The notes: generated from the letters alone by a model not told the origin. A stretch of DNA of 64,000 bases from Rhizobium etli CFN 42 (GCF_000092045.1 NC_004041.2:1-64000), one strand, 5' to 3'. Shown: positions 1 to 9,538, counted from the first letter of the stretch. Made by a program: numbers and translations.

Positions 1-40
1 GTGCGGCTGATCGTTATTCCTGCCGTTGAGGATTTCGGTT

Positions 41-56
41 GTGGTCAGCTGACCAC
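41..56. repeat. 16-bp perfect palindrome, copy 1
   Basis: GTGGTCAGCTGACCAC is its own reverse complement. The identical 16-mer recurs at 3487-3502, so the two copies bracket the whole IS cluster. It may be the tip of a terminal repeat of an older mobile element or a protein-binding site; I do not recognise it. The stretch from 57 to about 455 contains no gene I can support. Confidence 0.55.
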
Positions 57-454
57 CAAGCTAACCTCTTGGAAAACACCAACTTTCAAAGGCGGCTTGT
101 CGCAGGCATTGTGCCGGTTACCGTCTGGCTCCCGAGCCAAATGACGCCTCTTAGGGGAACAGTAGACCGTGATCTCAATACGAACGCGCCCAAGGTCGCG
201 CACGAACAAGACCAGGAGCGAAGTCTTCGCACGAAATGGCAGCCGCCTTTCATCAATTCATTGGCACCGGCGCGGCAAATCGCAAGGCGGCCGGCTGTGC
301 CGGCTAATCGCGAGTGGGCGATGGCGCCGCATGGATAGGACGCAATAGGAACAACTACCTGCTGCCATCCGCAGCGCCGGAATCTACGGGGCTGATTCGC
401 GGCGGCACTTCCACAACACTGGGAGAATTCATCAACCGCTATCTTGGGCGAGGT

Positions 455-738
455 GACGCAATGAGCCACTCGACCCTATGGTCTTTTGACCAGGCAAGAA
501 TGGCATTCGAGGTGAGTTTGGTGCCGTTGTCGGAGAGATCATTGCGAGTTTCGAGCGAGGCGACGACCGGAGATCGAGGTGTCCGGGGATCGCCGCGAGG
601 CATTCTCGCGTCGCGTCATCGACGATGTTGAGCACGCGAAACCCCCTTCCGTAAGCGAACTTGCAGGCACGCGCGCACCGATCCTGGCCAACGCGAAGGC
701 TCTGCCCGCTGGTCGCTGGATTTTGTTCGTGACCAAAA
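455..738. pseudogene. IS3-family OrfB (DDE transposase) remnant with an internal inversion
   Basis: On the minus strand, from about 657 down to 455, the sequence reads FAYGRGFRVLNIVDDATREC followed, after shifts, by the DNGT-x-TSNA region typical of IS3 OrfB integrase domains. On the plus strand, 660-738 reads GTRAPILANAKA and then WSLDFVHDQ, which in the intact protein lies directly upstream of FAYGRG. The two halves therefore face opposite ways, so a piece of the element has been inverted. A second copy at 1590-2309 shows the original order. The gene is dead; only fragments remain. Confidence 0.6.
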
Positions 739-744
739 GCAAAT

Positions 745-1575
745 GATCCAGTGGAACATTTCTCCACCGAACGACTGAGGCATATACCTATCTCGCAAGG
801 CCCAGCCATCGGCACAGTATTTGAGTCCGTTGAAGAAGGTGATGGGTCCAGGCGGCTTGGAGGAGGCATAGCCGTTCCAGCCGCCGAGTTTGGCGACGAT
901 CCAAGCGGCCCAGGCGAGCGAAGCTTTGGGATGGGGATTGGATTGCAGCTTGGTCTTGCCCTTGAAGCGGCTTTCGAGGGCGGCGAGCGTGTTGATCTCG
1001 TGGGGACTGACTGCCAGGCTTGCCGGGTGAGGATCGCCGCCACTGCGGTCCTGCACGAGTTGGAGGACGATTGCCGCGGCCTTGGCGGCGATGGCGACGA
1101 GCTTTTCCAGCCGCGGCGCTAACTGCAATTGGCTGTCTTCGATCTTGAAGCCCTGCGTCTTCATCACCCGGAAGAACTGCTCGATCATCCAGCGCTGCTT
1201 GTACCAAGCGACGATCTGCCAGGCGTCAGTCGCACTGGAGAGCGCATGGGTGGTCAAGAGCAGCCAATGCAAGGGCTCGACACCGTCGGGTGCGTCCGGT
1301 TCGACGACCTCGACCCAACTGAGCCTAACCCCGTCGGGCAGCCCTTCTTCGCGCAGGTTTTGCGGTCGCCTGATCGTCGCCTGGCCGAAGCGCAGGCACA
1401 ACGTTGCCTGCCGCGCCGGACGGTCGGCGCGCTCGCGCAGCTCGATCGTTTGGGTGTCGCAGAACCGAACTGTCTCTACGACATCACGCAGTTTAGAGCC
1501 GCCGATGAGTGCATGGTCATGCATGACGCGCGACAAAAGATCGAAGCGTTGGTCGGGCAGGCGCGCCCACATCAT
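745..1575 (-). pseudogene. IS4-family transposase, C-terminal part
   Basis: The reading frame gives the C-terminal half of an IS4-type DDE transposase. The Y-R-E-K signature is visible as YKQRW-IEQFFRVMKTQG, followed by the usual LAWAAWIVAKLGGWNGY and SSKPPGPITFF segments. The N-terminal third is missing: at about 1580 the frame abuts an IS3 fragment. At the other end the frame runs past the expected C terminus (around RDRYMP, near 745) into IS3 DNA, so the long open frame is chimeric. It sits between oppositely oriented IS3 pieces and is unlikely to be active. Confidence 0.65.
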
Positions 1576-1589
1576 AAAGAAGTCGCCCT

Positions 1590-2309
1590 ATTGCGCGACC
1601 TCGCGACCGGCGACCGGCGACCGGCGGCTTCGGCGGGGGGGGGAGCGCCGTTGGGGTCGACCGCATCTACGGGCTCTATCGCGAAGAAGGACTTTCCGTT
1701 CGCAAGCAGAAAAGCCGGGGCGGCACTGTCGGCACGCGTGGCCCGATCCTGGTCGAAGCGAAGGCCAATGCCCGAAGCTCGCTGAATCTCGTTCACGACC
1801 AGTTCGCTTGCGGAAGGCGGTTTCGCGTGCTCAACTTCGTCGAAGACGTGACCCGCGAATGCCTGGCGGCGATCCCGTGCACCTCGATCTTGCGTCGTCG
1901 CGTCGCTCGCGAACTGTCGGTCCTCATCGAACGGCGCGGCAAACCGGGGATGATCGTCTCCGACAACGGCACGGAATTCACCTCGAATGCCATCCTTGCC
2001 AGGTCGAAGGATCATAGTGTCGAGTCGCACGGCATCACGCCGGGAAGCCGATGCAAAACGCTAATGTCGAGAGCTTCAACGGCCGGATGCGGGACGAGAT
2101 GGTCAACCAAAGCCTGTTCCTCGGCTGCGATTATGCCCGAAGCGCCATTGCTGGGCCGACGATTACAACCACTTCCGGCCGCACTCATCGCTCGGACCAG
2201 ACCCGGGCACGTGATGCAGATACCATTGCCGCAACCGGCTCCAACGCTGCGCGAGATGAAAGCTTCGCGTTTCCGCCACTTGGCGTACTCGGAGCGCGCA
2301 GGCTCTAGT
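1590..2309 (+). pseudogene. IS3-family OrfB remnant
   Basis: Several frames together give an IS3-type OrfB: GLYREEGLSVRKQKSRGG, GTRGPILVEAKANARSSLN, FACGRRFRVLNFVEDVTREC, then ELSVLIERRGKPGMIVSDNG with the DNGTEFTSNA catalytic region, and further on NVESFNGRMRDE. At least three frameshifts separate these blocks. A short tandem GACCGGC triplet and a nine-G run lie at its 5' edge (about 1604-1640), where it joins the IS4 fragment. The IS481 element at 2310 cuts its 3' side. Confidence 0.6.
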
Positions 2310-3356
2310 TGTGAGCTTTCGGGAGGTTGTCCATTCAAAGCGGATTTAGGAGACTGGAGCTATCACACCTCGAGTCGGAAGGATCGCCGCGAATGAACAT
2401 TCATAAGAATGCCCGACTGACGCCGTTGCGCCGGGAACAAATGGCGCTTGCTGTTATCGAAGGGCATCTGACCCAGGCTCAGGCAGCACAGGCCTATGGC
2501 GTCGCGGCCAAGATCGTCGCCCGTTGGGTCGAGCGTTTCAAGGCCGGTGGTCGAGAGGCGATGCTCGATCGTTCCTCCCGACCTCATGCCATGCCCCGGC
2601 AGACCAGTCAGGCGCTGGCGGAGCGCATCATCACGCTTCGCCGCCAGCGCCTGACTGGCAAGCACATCGCGATCGAAACCGGTGTATCTGCAGCGACGGT
2701 GAGCCGGGTTCTCAAGCGCGCAGGCCTCTCCCGCCTCAAGGATATCGAGCCGGCCGAGCCTGTGCGTCGTCATGAACGCCAGGCTCCCGGCGAGATGATT
2801 CATATCGACATCAAGAAGCTCGGCCGGTTTCATGAGGTCGGCCACCGCATCACCGGCGATCGCACTCGCCAGAGTTCGCGCAGAGGCAAGAGTTGGGGCG
2901 CCGGTTGGGAATGCGTTCATGTGGCCATCGACGATGCCTCTCGCATCGCTTTCTCACAGATATCGCCGGACGAGACGAAAGAAAGCGCCGTGGCCTTCTT
3001 GAAGGCGGCATTGGCCTATTATGCCAGCCTCGGGATCGCGGTCGAGCGCGTCATGACCGACAATGGTCCCTGCTACACATCAAAGCCATTCGGCCAAGCT
3101 TGTCGCGACAACGGCCTCAAGCACGTTCGCACCAGACCATATACGCCTAAAACCAACGGAAAGGCCGAACGCTTCATCCAGACCGCCCTCAGAGAGTGGG
3201 CCTACGCCGTCGCCTATCCCAACTCGGACATGCGCGCCGCCGAACTGCCACGATGGCTTCATCGCTACAATTGGCACAGGCCTCACGGAAGTCTAAACTC
3301 AAAACCACCAATCACTAGGCTCGCTCTTACCCAGGACAACCTGTTGAGGCTCCACA
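2310..3356 (+). mobile_element. IS481-family insertion sequence, complete
   Basis: A 1047-bp element bounded by imperfect 23-bp inverted repeats at 2310-2332 and 3334-3356. Both begin TGTG at the outer end and share the inner AGGTTGTCC, with 15 of 23 positions matching. The six bases TCTAGT occur on both sides (2304-2309 and 3357-3362), a clean target duplication. It carries a single intact transposase. The ends and the duplication suggest insertion more recent than the surrounding fragments. Confidence 0.75.
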
Positions 3357-3361
3357 TCTAG
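2393..3361 (+). CDS. IS481-family transposase
   Basis: Full-length protein of 322 residues from the ATG at 2393. An N-terminal helix-turn-helix region (about residues 10-60, LTQAQAAQAYGV) is followed by a second HTH (KHIAIETGVSAATVSRVLKRAG) and an rve/DDE integrase domain. The motifs IHIDIKKLG, VMTDNGPCY and the C-terminal NGKAERFIQT with HRPHGSL match IS481 transposases. The stop codon (TAG, 3359-3361) lies outside the right inverted repeat, inside the TCTAGT target duplication, so the host target supplies it. An in-frame start at 2327 also exists, but it overlaps the left inverted repeat and is less likely. Confidence 0.85.
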   Translation: MNIHKNARLTPLRREQMALAVIEGHLTQAQAAQAYGVAAKIVARWVERFKAGGREAMLDRSSRPHAMPRQTSQALAERIITLRRQRLTGKHIAIETGVSAATVSRVLKRAGLSRLKDIEPAEPVRRHERQAPGEMIHIDIKKLGRFHEVGHRITGDRTRQSSRRGKSWGAGWECVHVAIDDASRIAFSQISPDETKESAVAFLKAALAYYASLGIAVERVMTDNGPCYTSKPFGQACRDNGLKHVRTRPYTPKTNGKAERFIQTALREWAYAVAYPNSDMRAAELPRWLHRYNWHRPHGSLNSKPPITRLALTQDNLLRLHI

Positions 3362-3362
3362 T

Positions 3363-4407
3363 CGCCGCCGGAGAGGATTGAGTGCTAGGTCAGCGGGTCC
3401 ACTGATCGAGGTTTTTCGCCAGACTCTGCTGTCGTGGGCCAGCAAGTCTTTTGGGGTGGGACGCACTGCCAACAGCTGCTTTTCCGGTGGTCAGCTGACC
3501 ACAGCTACAACACTCTGAAAAGAAACGACATTTTCGGGCGCTACTATGGACGGCGCATGACCCGCTCCTCGCGCCACCTCTCACAAGATCGGTTGTGTAG
3601 AGATAGGTACCGTCCTGTCGCCGCCATGGGTCGCGGGGTCTTGGCGGTCATTTTTGATCGTACATGACGTTCTAAGGGCATTGGTCATGGTTGCCCGGGT
3701 AGAATGGCCGACAGCCCTTCTATGCGGCTGGTGTAGTAAGGTCAGTTGATGCACGGAGCCGATTGAGCGGCTTCGTGTTCGAACGAACAATCGCGGTGTT
3801 TGTCACGACTGAAAGGAGACATTGCTTTGTAATCTTAACGGCGGTCTCCGCAGGATGCTTCAGGACGAAGACCTCCCAGGCTTCGAGGACAGTCGAAATT
3901 TGCTGGTCGTAAAACGAATGTTTGCAGATCTTCGGCCGTAATCATTCTTGTAGGAAATATAGCTGGCGGCGCGGACAAATGGCTCAATCAAATTGTCGAG
4001 CATCCTTGAAAGAACGCCGAAACGCGGACGGATTGTAAAAGAAACAAATACTGTCTGACTGAGTTCCGGCTCGCGCCCGAATTCGTCGTGCAGCCGAGAC
4101 GGCTTTTTGGTAGCGAGGGGAGCGGCTGTCCTCTGCTTTTACCCGCGCCGCCGAGGGTCATGGCCCGCGCGCCTCTGCGGATCATAATCACCGCGGCTGA
4201 AGCCTTCAGCACGTTCCGGGGGAGGGGGCGAGCAGGCGGAGGAAGCCGGCTCCGCGGCGAGGATGTAGGCGCTGAGCTGAAACCGCGGAGCGATAGCGAC
4301 TAGCGGTCCTGGCGCTACAGATCCCCAAAGGCCGGACCTGACGGCTATGCAGTCGAATAGCGACAAGAAAAGACTCTCTGCCATCGGGCGTCGGATGAAC
4401 CATGCCC
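3363..4407. other. About 1 kb with no supportable gene
   Basis: All open frames here are short and show no family signature. The only clear feature is the second 16-bp palindrome at 3487-3502. The stretch probably consists of worn mobile-element DNA. Confidence 0.4.
3487..3502. repeat. 16-bp perfect palindrome, copy 2
   Basis: GTGGTCAGCTGACCAC, identical to 41-56 and about 3.45 kb away. Together the copies bracket the IS3/IS4/IS481 cluster. Confidence 0.55.
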
Positions 4408-5373
4408 TCAACGGCGAATGAGGCCAAATCGGTGGGCTTCGTCCAGCAGGACCCGCACCGAGGACGGTTGCCAGTTCTTGCCGCTGCGCACAGGCCGTTC
4501 TCCCATCTGGTCCAGTTGCGCGGCAATGTCGCGCAGCGACAGGTTGGGATCGGCAATGGCAATTGCCGCCACCAGCTTCATCAGATAGTCTTCGGGAGCC
4601 CGGCGAGGGGATCGAGCAAGGAGTTCCTTCTCCGCGAGCTTTTCGCGTACCATGCGATGAACAGCGCGACGAAGGCGTTCGACGGTCCAGTCGTGGCCAC
4701 GGCGATTGAGAACCCGCACGACATTGTCCCAACTGTGCTGCGGCCGGAGTTGACGCACCATCGGCAGCCACGTCTGCGCCGATGCAATGAGTTCATCGAG
4801 ATAGAGCTTCTCCCGTGCCTGCGAGATTGCCTTGATCGCCTCCGGCCGTCGTTCTCGCAGACCGGGATTTCCAGGAAGCTTGCCGCGTGCCTTCGCCGCC
4901 TTAATGCCGGCTTTGGTACGCTCAGCGATTAGCGCCCGCTCGAGCTGCGCGACGGCGCCGAGGACCTGAAGGGAAAACATGCCCTGCGGGGTCGACGTAT
5001 CGATTGGATCGCGGATCGACCGGAAATGCACGCCGCGGGCCTCGAGGTCCTCGATCACCGACAAGAGATGACTGACGGATCGGGCCAGTCGATCGAGGCG
5101 CACGACAATGAGGACGTCGCCGGCGCTAAGTTCAGCGAGTAATCGCGTCAGCACCGGTCGAGCCCGCGATGCTCCGGAACCATGCTCCTGATGGATCCGA
5201 TCGCAGCCGGCTGCACGCAGCTCGTCCAACTGGGCATCGTGGACCTGTTCATCCGTCGACACCCGGGCATAACCGATCAGCCGCTTGGGAGATTGTTGGT
5301 TGTCAAATGTTTGTGGCTTTGCCATCGCGCTTGTAACGGCCCTGTCTCGAAGTAGTTTGTACAGATAAGGCAT
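4408..5373 (-). CDS. Serine recombinase (resolvase/invertase family) with extended C terminus
   Basis: The 321-residue frame holds an N-terminal catalytic domain: RLIGYARVSTDEQ (the serine of ARVS is the nucleophile), then LDRLARSVSHLL and GVHFRSIRDPIDTSTPQG, with QLERALIAERTKAGIKAAKARG forming the E helix. These mark it as a resolvase-family serine recombinase, which cuts and rejoins DNA at paired short sites. About 130 extra residues after the usual HTH region include another RDIAAQLDQMGERPVRSGKNW segment, possibly a further DNA-binding part. The start may instead be the ATG at 5322 (MAKPQTF). Two strong hairpins lie just upstream (5443-5472, 5741-5769) and could be recombination sites. It borders the defence island and may have mobilised it. 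Confidence 0.85.
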   Translation of the reverse strand: MPYLYKLLRDRAVTSAMAKPQTFDNQQSPKRLIGYARVSTDEQVHDAQLDELRAAGCDRIHQEHGSGASRARPVLTRLLAELSAGDVLIVVRLDRLARSVSHLLSVIEDLEARGVHFRSIRDPIDTSTPQGMFSLQVLGAVAQLERALIAERTKAGIKAAKARGKLPGNPGLRERRPEAIKAISQAREKLYLDELIASAQTWLPMVRQLRPQHSWDNVVRVLNRRGHDWTVERLRRAVHRMVREKLAEKELLARSPRRAPEDYLMKLVAAIAIADPNLSLRDIAAQLDQMGERPVRSGKNWQPSSVRVLLDEAHRFGLIRR

Positions 5374-5442
5374 GCGTTAGAAATCGAACAGTTGCAAGCG
5401 TGTTTTAGCCATTGAATAGCGGCCCGTCAGACTCAAAATGCT

Positions 5443-5472
5443 ACCGCGGACGAGCAACGGAGCGTCCGCGGT
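5443..5472. repeat. Inverted repeat, 10-bp arms, 10-nt loop
   Basis: ACCGCGGACG and CGTCCGCGGT are exact reverse complements around a 10-base loop, 70 bp upstream of the recombinase start. It could be a recombination sub-site or a terminator-like hairpin, although no T-run follows. Confidence 0.5.
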
Positions 5473-5740
5473 GGCAAATGCGCGTCAGCGGGCTTCCAGG
5501 GCGGAAATGCTGGAAAAACAGCGGCTTTGGTGATGGCTGCGGGCGGAGAAGCCTGCTGAAGGGCGCCGGCGCTCAATTCCGGAAATGAGGACCGGCCATG
5601 TGTGCCGACGGCGGCCGTCGAATTTTGCGATTGAGAGTCCGGTCATCCCGGGCGAAATTGCCCTAAATGCCCGGATTTCCGGGGCGAATCCGCCGATCCA
5701 GGACGACCGACATCGCTGATTTGCGGCGTTATAGCAATCG

Positions 5741-5769
5741 CTTCCGATAAGCATTACTTATCGGAAGCC
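5741..5769. repeat. Inverted repeat, perfect 12-bp arms, 5-nt loop
   Basis: GCTTCCGATAAG and CTTATCGGAAGC flank the loop CATTA. It lies between the divergent recombinase and ietA genes in locally AT-rich DNA. The symmetry and short spacer resemble the core of a site-specific recombination site; a terminator is also possible, but there is no T-run. The rest of 5374-6040 holds no gene I can support; the 89-residue minus-strand frame at 5485-5754 lacks recognisable features. Confidence 0.55.
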
Positions 5770-6040
5770 AGGTGTGGCCTGGAACATCATTAAGAGTGAC
5801 GGAATGTACTGCCATATTGGCTTCCGTGACAGAAAAGAACATTGCTGGCTCATATGGTTAACGAGATGCAAACGCCGGCAGCTTCCGCCAAATCGGATGC
5901 TGCTGAGGATGGGTCGGTAGACTACCGATTAATTTTCGGAACGGTATAGTAACGGATTGAATTGTTATCTATTCGGGAATTGCGTTGCAAATTGCGCTGC
6001 AGCTGATAGTCCAAAAGCAGAACGAAACGGCAAATCAACA

Positions 6041-7045
6041 ATGACCACGTCTCGCCACATCGTGACCCTTTTAAAAAGCCACATCGCCGGCGATGAGGAG
6101 AGATTCCTGTCGACCGCTCTGCAGTTGGCTGCCCATGAGGCGCGGCAAGGACATGGCAAGCTGGCGCAGGAAGTCAAGGATCTCGTCGATACAGCGAAGA
6201 CGCGAGAGCCGAGCATGCGTCGACCGGGTGGAGCGGTCGCACTCGTGCAGCCGAAAGGTGAGCTCGCCGGTCTACTGAGCGCCCGTTATCCCGACATCCG
6301 TCTGGCAGACATGGTCCTTGCCCGCCCGCTTCGCCTGCGTCTCGATCGTATTTTGGCCGAACAGCGACAGCAGGCAAACCTGCGTAGCCACGGACTCCAG
6401 CCGCGACGTAAGATCTTGCTAGTCGGTCCGCCGGGGGCCGGCAAGACGATGACGGCGAGTGCGTTGGCCGGGGAACTTCACCTTCCCTTATTTACCATCC
6501 TCCTGGACGGTCTGATCACCAAGTTCATGGGCGAGACCGCGTCAAAGTTGCGTCTGGTTTTTGACGCAATGACCGCAACCCGCGGCGTATATCTCTTCGA
6601 TGAGTTCGATGCGATCGGAGCAAGGAGGGGGGACAGGCAGGACGTGGGAGAAATCAGACGTGTACTCAATTCCTTCCTACAGTTTGTGGAACAGGATGAA
6701 AGCCACGCCTTGATCGTCGCAGCGACCAATCATCCTGAACTGTTGGATCGTGCTCTTTTCCGTCGTTTCGACGATGTCATTGAATATGCGCTTCCGGATG
6801 TATCGCTCATCGAAGCGATCCTTCGTAACAGGCTCGATCGCTTCGCAATGTCCGACATATCATGGACAGAAGTCGCTGCCGCCGCCCAAGGTCTTTCCCC
6901 GGCGGAGATTTCTCGTGTGGCTGATGACGCCGCCAAGTCCGTCATTCTGGACAATACGGACACAATAACCCCTGATAGCATACTTAACGCGATTGCCGAG
7001 CGCCGCACCGCCGCCGAAGCCATGGATGCGAGCAACAGGCCATAA
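6041..7045 (+). CDS. ietA: IetA-like AAA+ ATPase
   Basis: Predicted 334-residue AAA+ ATPase, started at the ATG at 6041 because upstream alternatives are only TTG. Walker A is GPPGAGKT (residues 129-136), Walker B LFDEFD (185-190), sensor 1 AATN (227-230), and an arginine-finger region RRFDD follows (241-245). The N-terminal 100 residues are helical and unlike known enzymes. The stop overlaps the ATG of the subtilase gene by one base (TAATG), so the two are translationally coupled. An AAA ATPase directly followed by an S8 protease is the IetAS arrangement, first described as a stability/incompatibility locus on Agrobacterium Ti plasmids and later as an anti-phage system. Function here is inferred from that match. 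Confidence 0.82.
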   Translation: MTTSRHIVTLLKSHIAGDEERFLSTALQLAAHEARQGHGKLAQEVKDLVDTAKTREPSMRRPGGAVALVQPKGELAGLLSARYPDIRLADMVLARPLRLRLDRILAEQRQQANLRSHGLQPRRKILLVGPPGAGKTMTASALAGELHLPLFTILLDGLITKFMGETASKLRLVFDAMTATRGVYLFDEFDAIGARRGDRQDVGEIRRVLNSFLQFVEQDESHALIVAATNHPELLDRALFRRFDDVIEYALPDVSLIEAILRNRLDRFAMSDISWTEVAAAAQGLSPAEISRVADDAAKSVILDNTDTITPDSILNAIAERRTAAEAMDASNRP

Positions 7046-9516
7046 TGGCAATCGGACCACGCAATCGCCCGCATTTTCTGCTTAAAGATAACGGCGCGGT
7101 AGAGCCATACCGGCGCCCTAACCGGAAAATCGACCCACCGGCGCTACCTCTGCGCAATAGACAGGCCCATGCCCAGGCTTTGGCGCTCGCCGTGGGAGGT
7201 GCCGTCGCGGCGGCTGAGCAGCAACTCGCCGCGCCCGGAGTGACAGCGTTTGAAACGCGTGGATTCTATCTCGAGTTCGATCTCCCTTCTTCCGAGGGGG
7301 CGGGAATTGACCAACTCGCAAACAGACAACAGAAAATGGAGGTTGTCGCCGTCCGCGAGCTAGAAGGGGAGGGTGGTATTGTCAAGGCTTCGGTGTTTGT
7401 CCCGGAGCGCGCAAAAAACTACTTCCTAAATAAGATTGAGCAATATCGAACGACGGACACCGACAAAGGACGACCGCGAAATGAGCCTTTGATCTCCAGG
7501 ATCGAAACTGCTCAGCTGGCATCGGCGCGTTCCCTCTTCACCGATGAGGAAGCGCTATTTCCGCTCCACGAGGACGTGGCGGTGTGGTGGGAAGTCTGGC
7601 TGCGCGAAGGTCGGCGCGAGCGGTTTGAAGCCATAGCTGCCGCCTTGGAAATACAGATGCGCCAGCATGCCATCCGGTTCCCAGAGCGCGAAGTTGTCTT
7701 AGCGCTTGCGAGCTCGGTGACCATGGATCGTGTGGTCGCACGTAGCGATACGATTGCTGAATTGCGTCGAGCAAAAGATACTCCGGCGTTTTTTATAGGT
7801 CTTGGAGGCGCCGAGCAAAGAGCCTGGAACGACGATCTCGCTGATCGTGTTCAGGTCGCTGAAACCGCTAATGACGTTGCGATATGTCTATTGGACAGTG
7901 GAGTGCGTCGCACGCATCCCCTGATCGAGCCAGTATTATCGGTCGATGATTGGCACACAATCAATCCCGACTGGGGTGCCGACGACACGCCCGCGTGGCA
8001 GGGGCATGGCACGCGCATGGCCGGGGTCGCACTTTACAACGATCTGATCGATCCGCTGGCCGCTCAGGATCCCTTCGATATGCGATATCGGCTGGAGAGT
8101 ATTAGAATACTGCCGCCCGGCGGCGCAGACGAAAATCAGCCTGATCTTTACGGCGCGATTACCGGCGAGGCGATCGCTCGAGCCGAAATTCAGGCGCCGC
8201 ACAGAAGCCGCGTCATTACGACCGCCATAACCAGCACGACCCCGTCGCGTGGACGGGCCTCGTCCTGGTCTTCATCCATCGACCAGCTGTGCTTCGAAAC
8301 CGATGCGCAGCGGTTGATCCTGATATCGGCCGGAAACATACGCATCGATCTAACGCCGGCCGATCTGTTTGTTCGCAACGACATCGAGCCGCTAGACGAT
8401 CCAGCGCAGGCATGGAACGCAATCACCATCGGGGCTTTCACCAACAAGGTTGATGTTATCGATGCGGCTTTTGCCGGATACACCCCGATTGCGCCAGCTG
8501 GAGAACTCTCACCCGCGAGCAGGACCTCCGTCAGTTGGGATCGCCAGTGGCCGGTCAAGCCAGATATCGTCATGGAGGGCGGGAACCTGGCGTATGATGG
8601 CGTGAATCCGGGTGAGCCGATTGATGATCTTCGCATCCTGACAACGCATTTCCGTCCAGAAAACCGCTACTTCTCTACGATTGGAGATACGAGCTCCGCG
8701 ACCGCTCAAGCTGCGAAACTAGCAGCAGAGATTATGGTGGGTAGGCCGGGGCTCTGGCCAGAGACCGTCCGTGCTTTGCTTGTCCATTCCGCTGAATGGA
8801 CACCGGCGATGGCCGCCCGCATCACGAACTGCCACGGCAACAAAACGCAGTTGCAGGCGCTTCTCCGCCGGTATGGTTATGGGGTGCCTGATCTCGGCCG
8901 GGCGCTACTTTCAGCCAACAACGATTTGACCTTGATGATCGAGGACGACATTCGACCCTTCCAACGTGAAGGTACCGGATCGGTCAAAATGAGAGATATG
9001 AAGCTCCATAAGCTACCTTGGCCAAAGGAGGACTTGCTGGCTTTGGGCGCTGCGCCTGTCGAGGTCCGTGTCACGCTATCTTATTTCATCGAGCCGAATC
9101 CCGGCGAGCGAGGCTGGACGAGACGCCACAGATACGCCTCGCACGGATTGCGCTTCCAGATGAAAACGGCAACGGAAACAGTCGGCGAGTTCCGGGCGCG
9201 CATCAATCAAGCTGCGCGAAGCGAGGAAGAAGGTGCGCCCGTCAGCGTCGGCGAAGGCTGGCTGTTGGGAACATTCCGCGACAGCGGGTCGTTGCATTCG
9301 GATTTCTGGCGGGGGACGGCGGTCGACCTTGCGGAGCGTGACGCCATCGGTATCTTTCCAGTCGGCGGCTGGTGGAAGGAAAAACCGTATCTGGATCGAT
9401 ACAACCAGCAGGCGCGCTACTCATTGATCGTGACTATCCGTGCGGCTAATGCCGCGGTTGATCTCTATGCGGCGGTCGAGACGATTCTGACAACCGAGAT
9501 CGTCGCAGAGGCATAA
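7045..9516 (+). CDS. ietS: IetS-like subtilisin-family serine protease
   Basis: An 823-residue protein with a central S8 peptidase domain. The catalytic triad is visible: Asp284 in CLLDSGVRRTHP, His321 in WQGHGTRMAG and Ser550 in IGDTSSATAQ. The oxyanion-hole Asn lies in LISAGN near residue 430. There is no signal peptide, so it should act in the cytoplasm. About 280 residues precede the protease and 270 follow it, probably for substrate or partner recognition. It overlaps ietA by one base. In the IetAS model the ATPase is thought to control the protease; the trigger and target are not known from the sequence. The frame is intact and all three catalytic residues are present, so the pair looks functional. 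Confidence 0.84.
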   Translation: MAIGPRNRPHFLLKDNGAVEPYRRPNRKIDPPALPLRNRQAHAQALALAVGGAVAAAEQQLAAPGVTAFETRGFYLEFDLPSSEGAGIDQLANRQQKMEVVAVRELEGEGGIVKASVFVPERAKNYFLNKIEQYRTTDTDKGRPRNEPLISRIETAQLASARSLFTDEEALFPLHEDVAVWWEVWLREGRRERFEAIAAALEIQMRQHAIRFPEREVVLALASSVTMDRVVARSDTIAELRRAKDTPAFFIGLGGAEQRAWNDDLADRVQVAETANDVAICLLDSGVRRTHPLIEPVLSVDDWHTINPDWGADDTPAWQGHGTRMAGVALYNDLIDPLAAQDPFDMRYRLESIRILPPGGADENQPDLYGAITGEAIARAEIQAPHRSRVITTAITSTTPSRGRASSWSSSIDQLCFETDAQRLILISAGNIRIDLTPADLFVRNDIEPLDDPAQAWNAITIGAFTNKVDVIDAAFAGYTPIAPAGELSPASRTSVSWDRQWPVKPDIVMEGGNLAYDGVNPGEPIDDLRILTTHFRPENRYFSTIGDTSSATAQAAKLAAEIMVGRPGLWPETVRALLVHSAEWTPAMAARITNCHGNKTQLQALLRRYGYGVPDLGRALLSANNDLTLMIEDDIRPFQREGTGSVKMRDMKLHKLPWPKEDLLALGAAPVEVRVTLSYFIEPNPGERGWTRRHRYASHGLRFQMKTATETVGEFRARINQAARSEEEGAPVSVGEGWLLGTFRDSGSLHSDFWRGTAVDLAERDAIGIFPVGGWWKEKPYLDRYNQQARYSLIVTIRAANAAVDLYAAVETILTTEIVAEA

Positions 9517-9538
9517 GATCCCGTTAAGTGATGGGTGG

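Noticed and set aside
1604..1640. GACCGGC triplet repeat and nine-G run
   Set aside because: Too short to be a CRISPR or regulated repeat; it most likely reflects an IS junction.
4139..4771. 210-residue minus-strand frame overlapping the recombinase
   Set aside because: Different frame from the clear resolvase gene, no motifs.
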